Source: CAYZQH01 sp050300015 (lineage in GTDB: Bacteria > Pseudomonadota > Gammaproteobacteria > Pseudomonadales > Cellvibrionaceae). Taken from it: a DNA stretch of 64,000 bases. Positions 62,526 through 64,000 of this stretch are shown here, piece by piece. Location: positions 62,001 through 126,000 of the forward strand of contig JBNKWZ010000027.1 of NCBI GenBank assembly GCA_050300015.1, read 5' to 3'. The notes below the pieces were generated by a model. It searched no databases. It saw only the letters and a program-made list of their open reading frames with translations, and was not told where the DNA came from. The first letter of the stretch is position 1, and every line of letters starts with the position of its first letter. Both the position numbers and the translations under genes were made by a program.

Positions 62526-64000
62526 ATGATAAGACGTTCACTTTCAATCAAACTCATGTTCGCGCTATCCATCATTATGATAATGGTGGCAGGGTTGGTA
62601 CTGGGTGTGAATTACAAAGTTTTGCAGGCCCGACAGCAAGTAAAATTTGAGCATGACATGCAGGCGAACATTGAACTGGCCAACTCCGCTTTTTTGGACG
62701 CGGTTTTTGCCTACGATTTTGGCCAAATTGAAGCCATTGCCAAGTCTTTTGTGAATACGGATTTTGTGACGGACATTAAGGTATACGACCATCGCGGTAA
62801 AGATTTAGCCTCTGCCACAACAACCAATACAGATGATCAGGCCTCCAAAGTGCACCGCGAAGGCGTAGAAATTGTCCGCAACGATGAGGTCATTGGCCGA
62901 TACAACATTGTTTTCTCCACTGCCAGTATGCAAGCCATATTGGCCCACCAGATGATTACCAGCGCCATCGTCGTCATTATGTTGCTCATTGCCAGTTTAA
63001 CCACCGTTTGGGTGCTATCGCGACGCCTGGTGATTCACCCATTGGAGGAAATCTCTCAGTCGCTGAAAGCCATTGCCGATGGCGGCGGCGACCTCACCCG
63101 TCGCTTATCCACCGAAGGCGGTGATGAAGTGTCTGAGCTCGCGCATAACTTCAACCGAGTGATGGAGCAAATCGCCTCCATCATTAAGAACGTGATTGTG
63201 GTGACCGATAAGGTCAGCAACAACGTGGGCATCATGTCTGGCGCCACAGAATCCACGGTTGTCAGTACCGGCCAACAGCTAAAAGAAATTGAACAAGTGG
63301 CGGCGGCACTCCAACAATTGTCGCACTCTGCTGATGAAGTCGCCCGCCATGCGGGTGCTACAGCAGACCACACCAAAGAAACCGCCAAATTTGCGGAAGA
63401 TGGCGCTAAAGTGGTGTCCTCTTCTCACGAAACCGTGAGCCGCTTAACCGACCAGATTCAAGCTACGGCAGAGAAAATCAACACTTTAAAAACCAGTAGC
63501 GAAAACATCGGCTCGGTAATGGAGGTGATTCGTTCTATCGCCGAACAAACCAACTTATTGGCGCTAAATGCCGCAATTGAGGCCGCACGAGCAGGCGAGC
63601 AAGGGCGCGGCTTTGCCGTAGTGGCCGATGAAGTGCGGTCGTTGGCACAAAAAACACAAACCTCCACAGAAGAGATCGAGTCCATTATCATCCAATTACA
63701 GCGTGCCGCAGATGAAGCCCATCAATCTATGAGCACCAGTATGAGCTCTGTTGAAGAAACCATCGAAACGGCGAACAAAGTCAGCGAATCGCTGGACCGT
63801 ATCCGCACCAATATCGACACCATCAACGATATGAATCACCAAATCGCCAATGCGTCGAACGAACAAAGCTCGGTGGCCAATGAGGTCAGTAAAAACATCA
63901 CGGCGATTCACAGCCTTTCAGAGCAAGTCTCCGAAAACGCTGCGGTGGTCTCCAGCAGCAGTGCTCAACTGGAGTCCGAATCTGCCGAGTTGAAGTCGGA
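62526..64000 (+). CDS. Methyl-accepting chemotaxis protein, 3' end cut
   Basis: The frame from the ATG at 62526 is open to the window end (491 codons). It has a first membrane helix (residues 10-30), a short periplasmic domain of about 110 residues, a second helix (MITSAIVVIMLLIASLTTVWV), a HAMP domain (SRRLVIHPLEEI) and the signalling coiled coil with the hairpin tip EQTNLLALNAAIEAARAGEQ. The small sensor domain is unidentified. AGGAA lies about 9 nt upstream of the ATG. This gene is not covered by shorter antisense frames seen here. Confidence 0.93.
   Translation, partial: MIRRSLSIKLMFALSIIMIMVAGLVLGVNYKVLQARQQVKFEHDMQANIELANSAFLDAVFAYDFGQIEAIAKSFVNTDFVTDIKVYDHRGKDLASATTTNTDDQASKVHREGVEIVRNDEVIGRYNIVFSTASMQAILAHQMITSAIVVIMLLIASLTTVWVLSRRLVIHPLEEISQSLKAIADGGGDLTRRLSTEGGDEVSELAHNFNRVMEQIASIIKNVIVVTDKVSNNVGIMSGATESTVVSTGQQLKEIEQVAAALQQLSHSADEVARHAGATADHTKETAKFAEDGAKVVSSSHETVSRLTDQIQATAEKINTLKTSSENIGSVMEVIRSIAEQTNLLALNAAIEAARAGEQGRGFAVVADEVRSLAQKTQTSTEEIESIIIQLQRAADEAHQSMSTSMSSVEETIETANKVSESLDRIRTNIDTINDMNHQIANASNEQSSVANEVSKNITAIHSLSEQVSENAAVVSSSSAQLESESAELKS

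Overview
The window reads as chromosomal DNA of a free-living, probably marine gammaproteobacterium. The E. coli-like order yibN-grxC-secB opposite gpmI-envC-ctpA-yibQ, the glnA-ntrB-ntrC block and single-copy housekeeping genes (thiI, typA, degQ) support this. A hexuronate TRAP importer with uxaC, uxuB and kdgK, a DUF6316-like small protein and a GldA/GldFG/DUF4340 transport block fit the Cellvibrionaceae-type polysaccharide degraders, but that family placement is inference. No rRNA, tRNA or CRISPR array was seen.

Layout. 1-3302: four tightly packed minus-strand genes (a protein cut by the window edge, a beta-propeller lipoprotein, an acidic protein, a LysM/peptidoglycan-binding protein), possibly an envelope or secretion-effector accessory locus. 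3456-9680: degQ, then a GldA / fused GldF-GldG / DUF4340 ABC system. 9979-15357: an M48 protease lipoprotein divergent from DUF4265, yaaA, a receiver-PilZ protein and an ABC exporter. 15676-20965: typA, an outer-membrane barrel, a periplasmic glutathione peroxidase homologue, a small membrane protein and thiI. 21000-25700: glnA with NtrC sites and a sigma-54 promoter, followed by ntrB and ntrC. 25802-32391: secB-grxC-yibN facing gpmI-envC-ctpA-yibQ.

33140-40383 is a uronate catabolic island. A TRAP transporter (dctP-dctQ-dctM) imports the acid; UxaC isomerises it; UxuB reduces fructuronate; KdgK phosphorylates ketodeoxygluconate. Mannonate dehydratase and KDPG aldolase are not in the window. 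A strong terminator-like hairpin lies in the uxaC leader.

40384-43807 is the most accessory-looking stretch. It holds a broken minus-strand fragment resembling the start of an integron integrase, a well-formed attC-like folded site about 500 bp away, and an AT-rich cargo of a lipoprotein, an ArsP-type permease and a one-domain thioredoxin. I read it as a decayed integron with residual cassette DNA. A 30-bp palindromic repeat occurs next to it and at two other places.

43808-49120 holds assorted small genes and a CheC-like/diguanylate cyclase pair. 49145-61687 is a 12.5-kb minus-strand block containing two versions of the transglutaminase / circularly permuted ATP-grasp / alpha-E system: one with ATP-grasp and alpha-E fused, one with them separate. 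A membrane M48 peptidase, a YjgN-family protein and a TM2 protein lie between them. The window ends inside a methyl-accepting chemotaxis protein.
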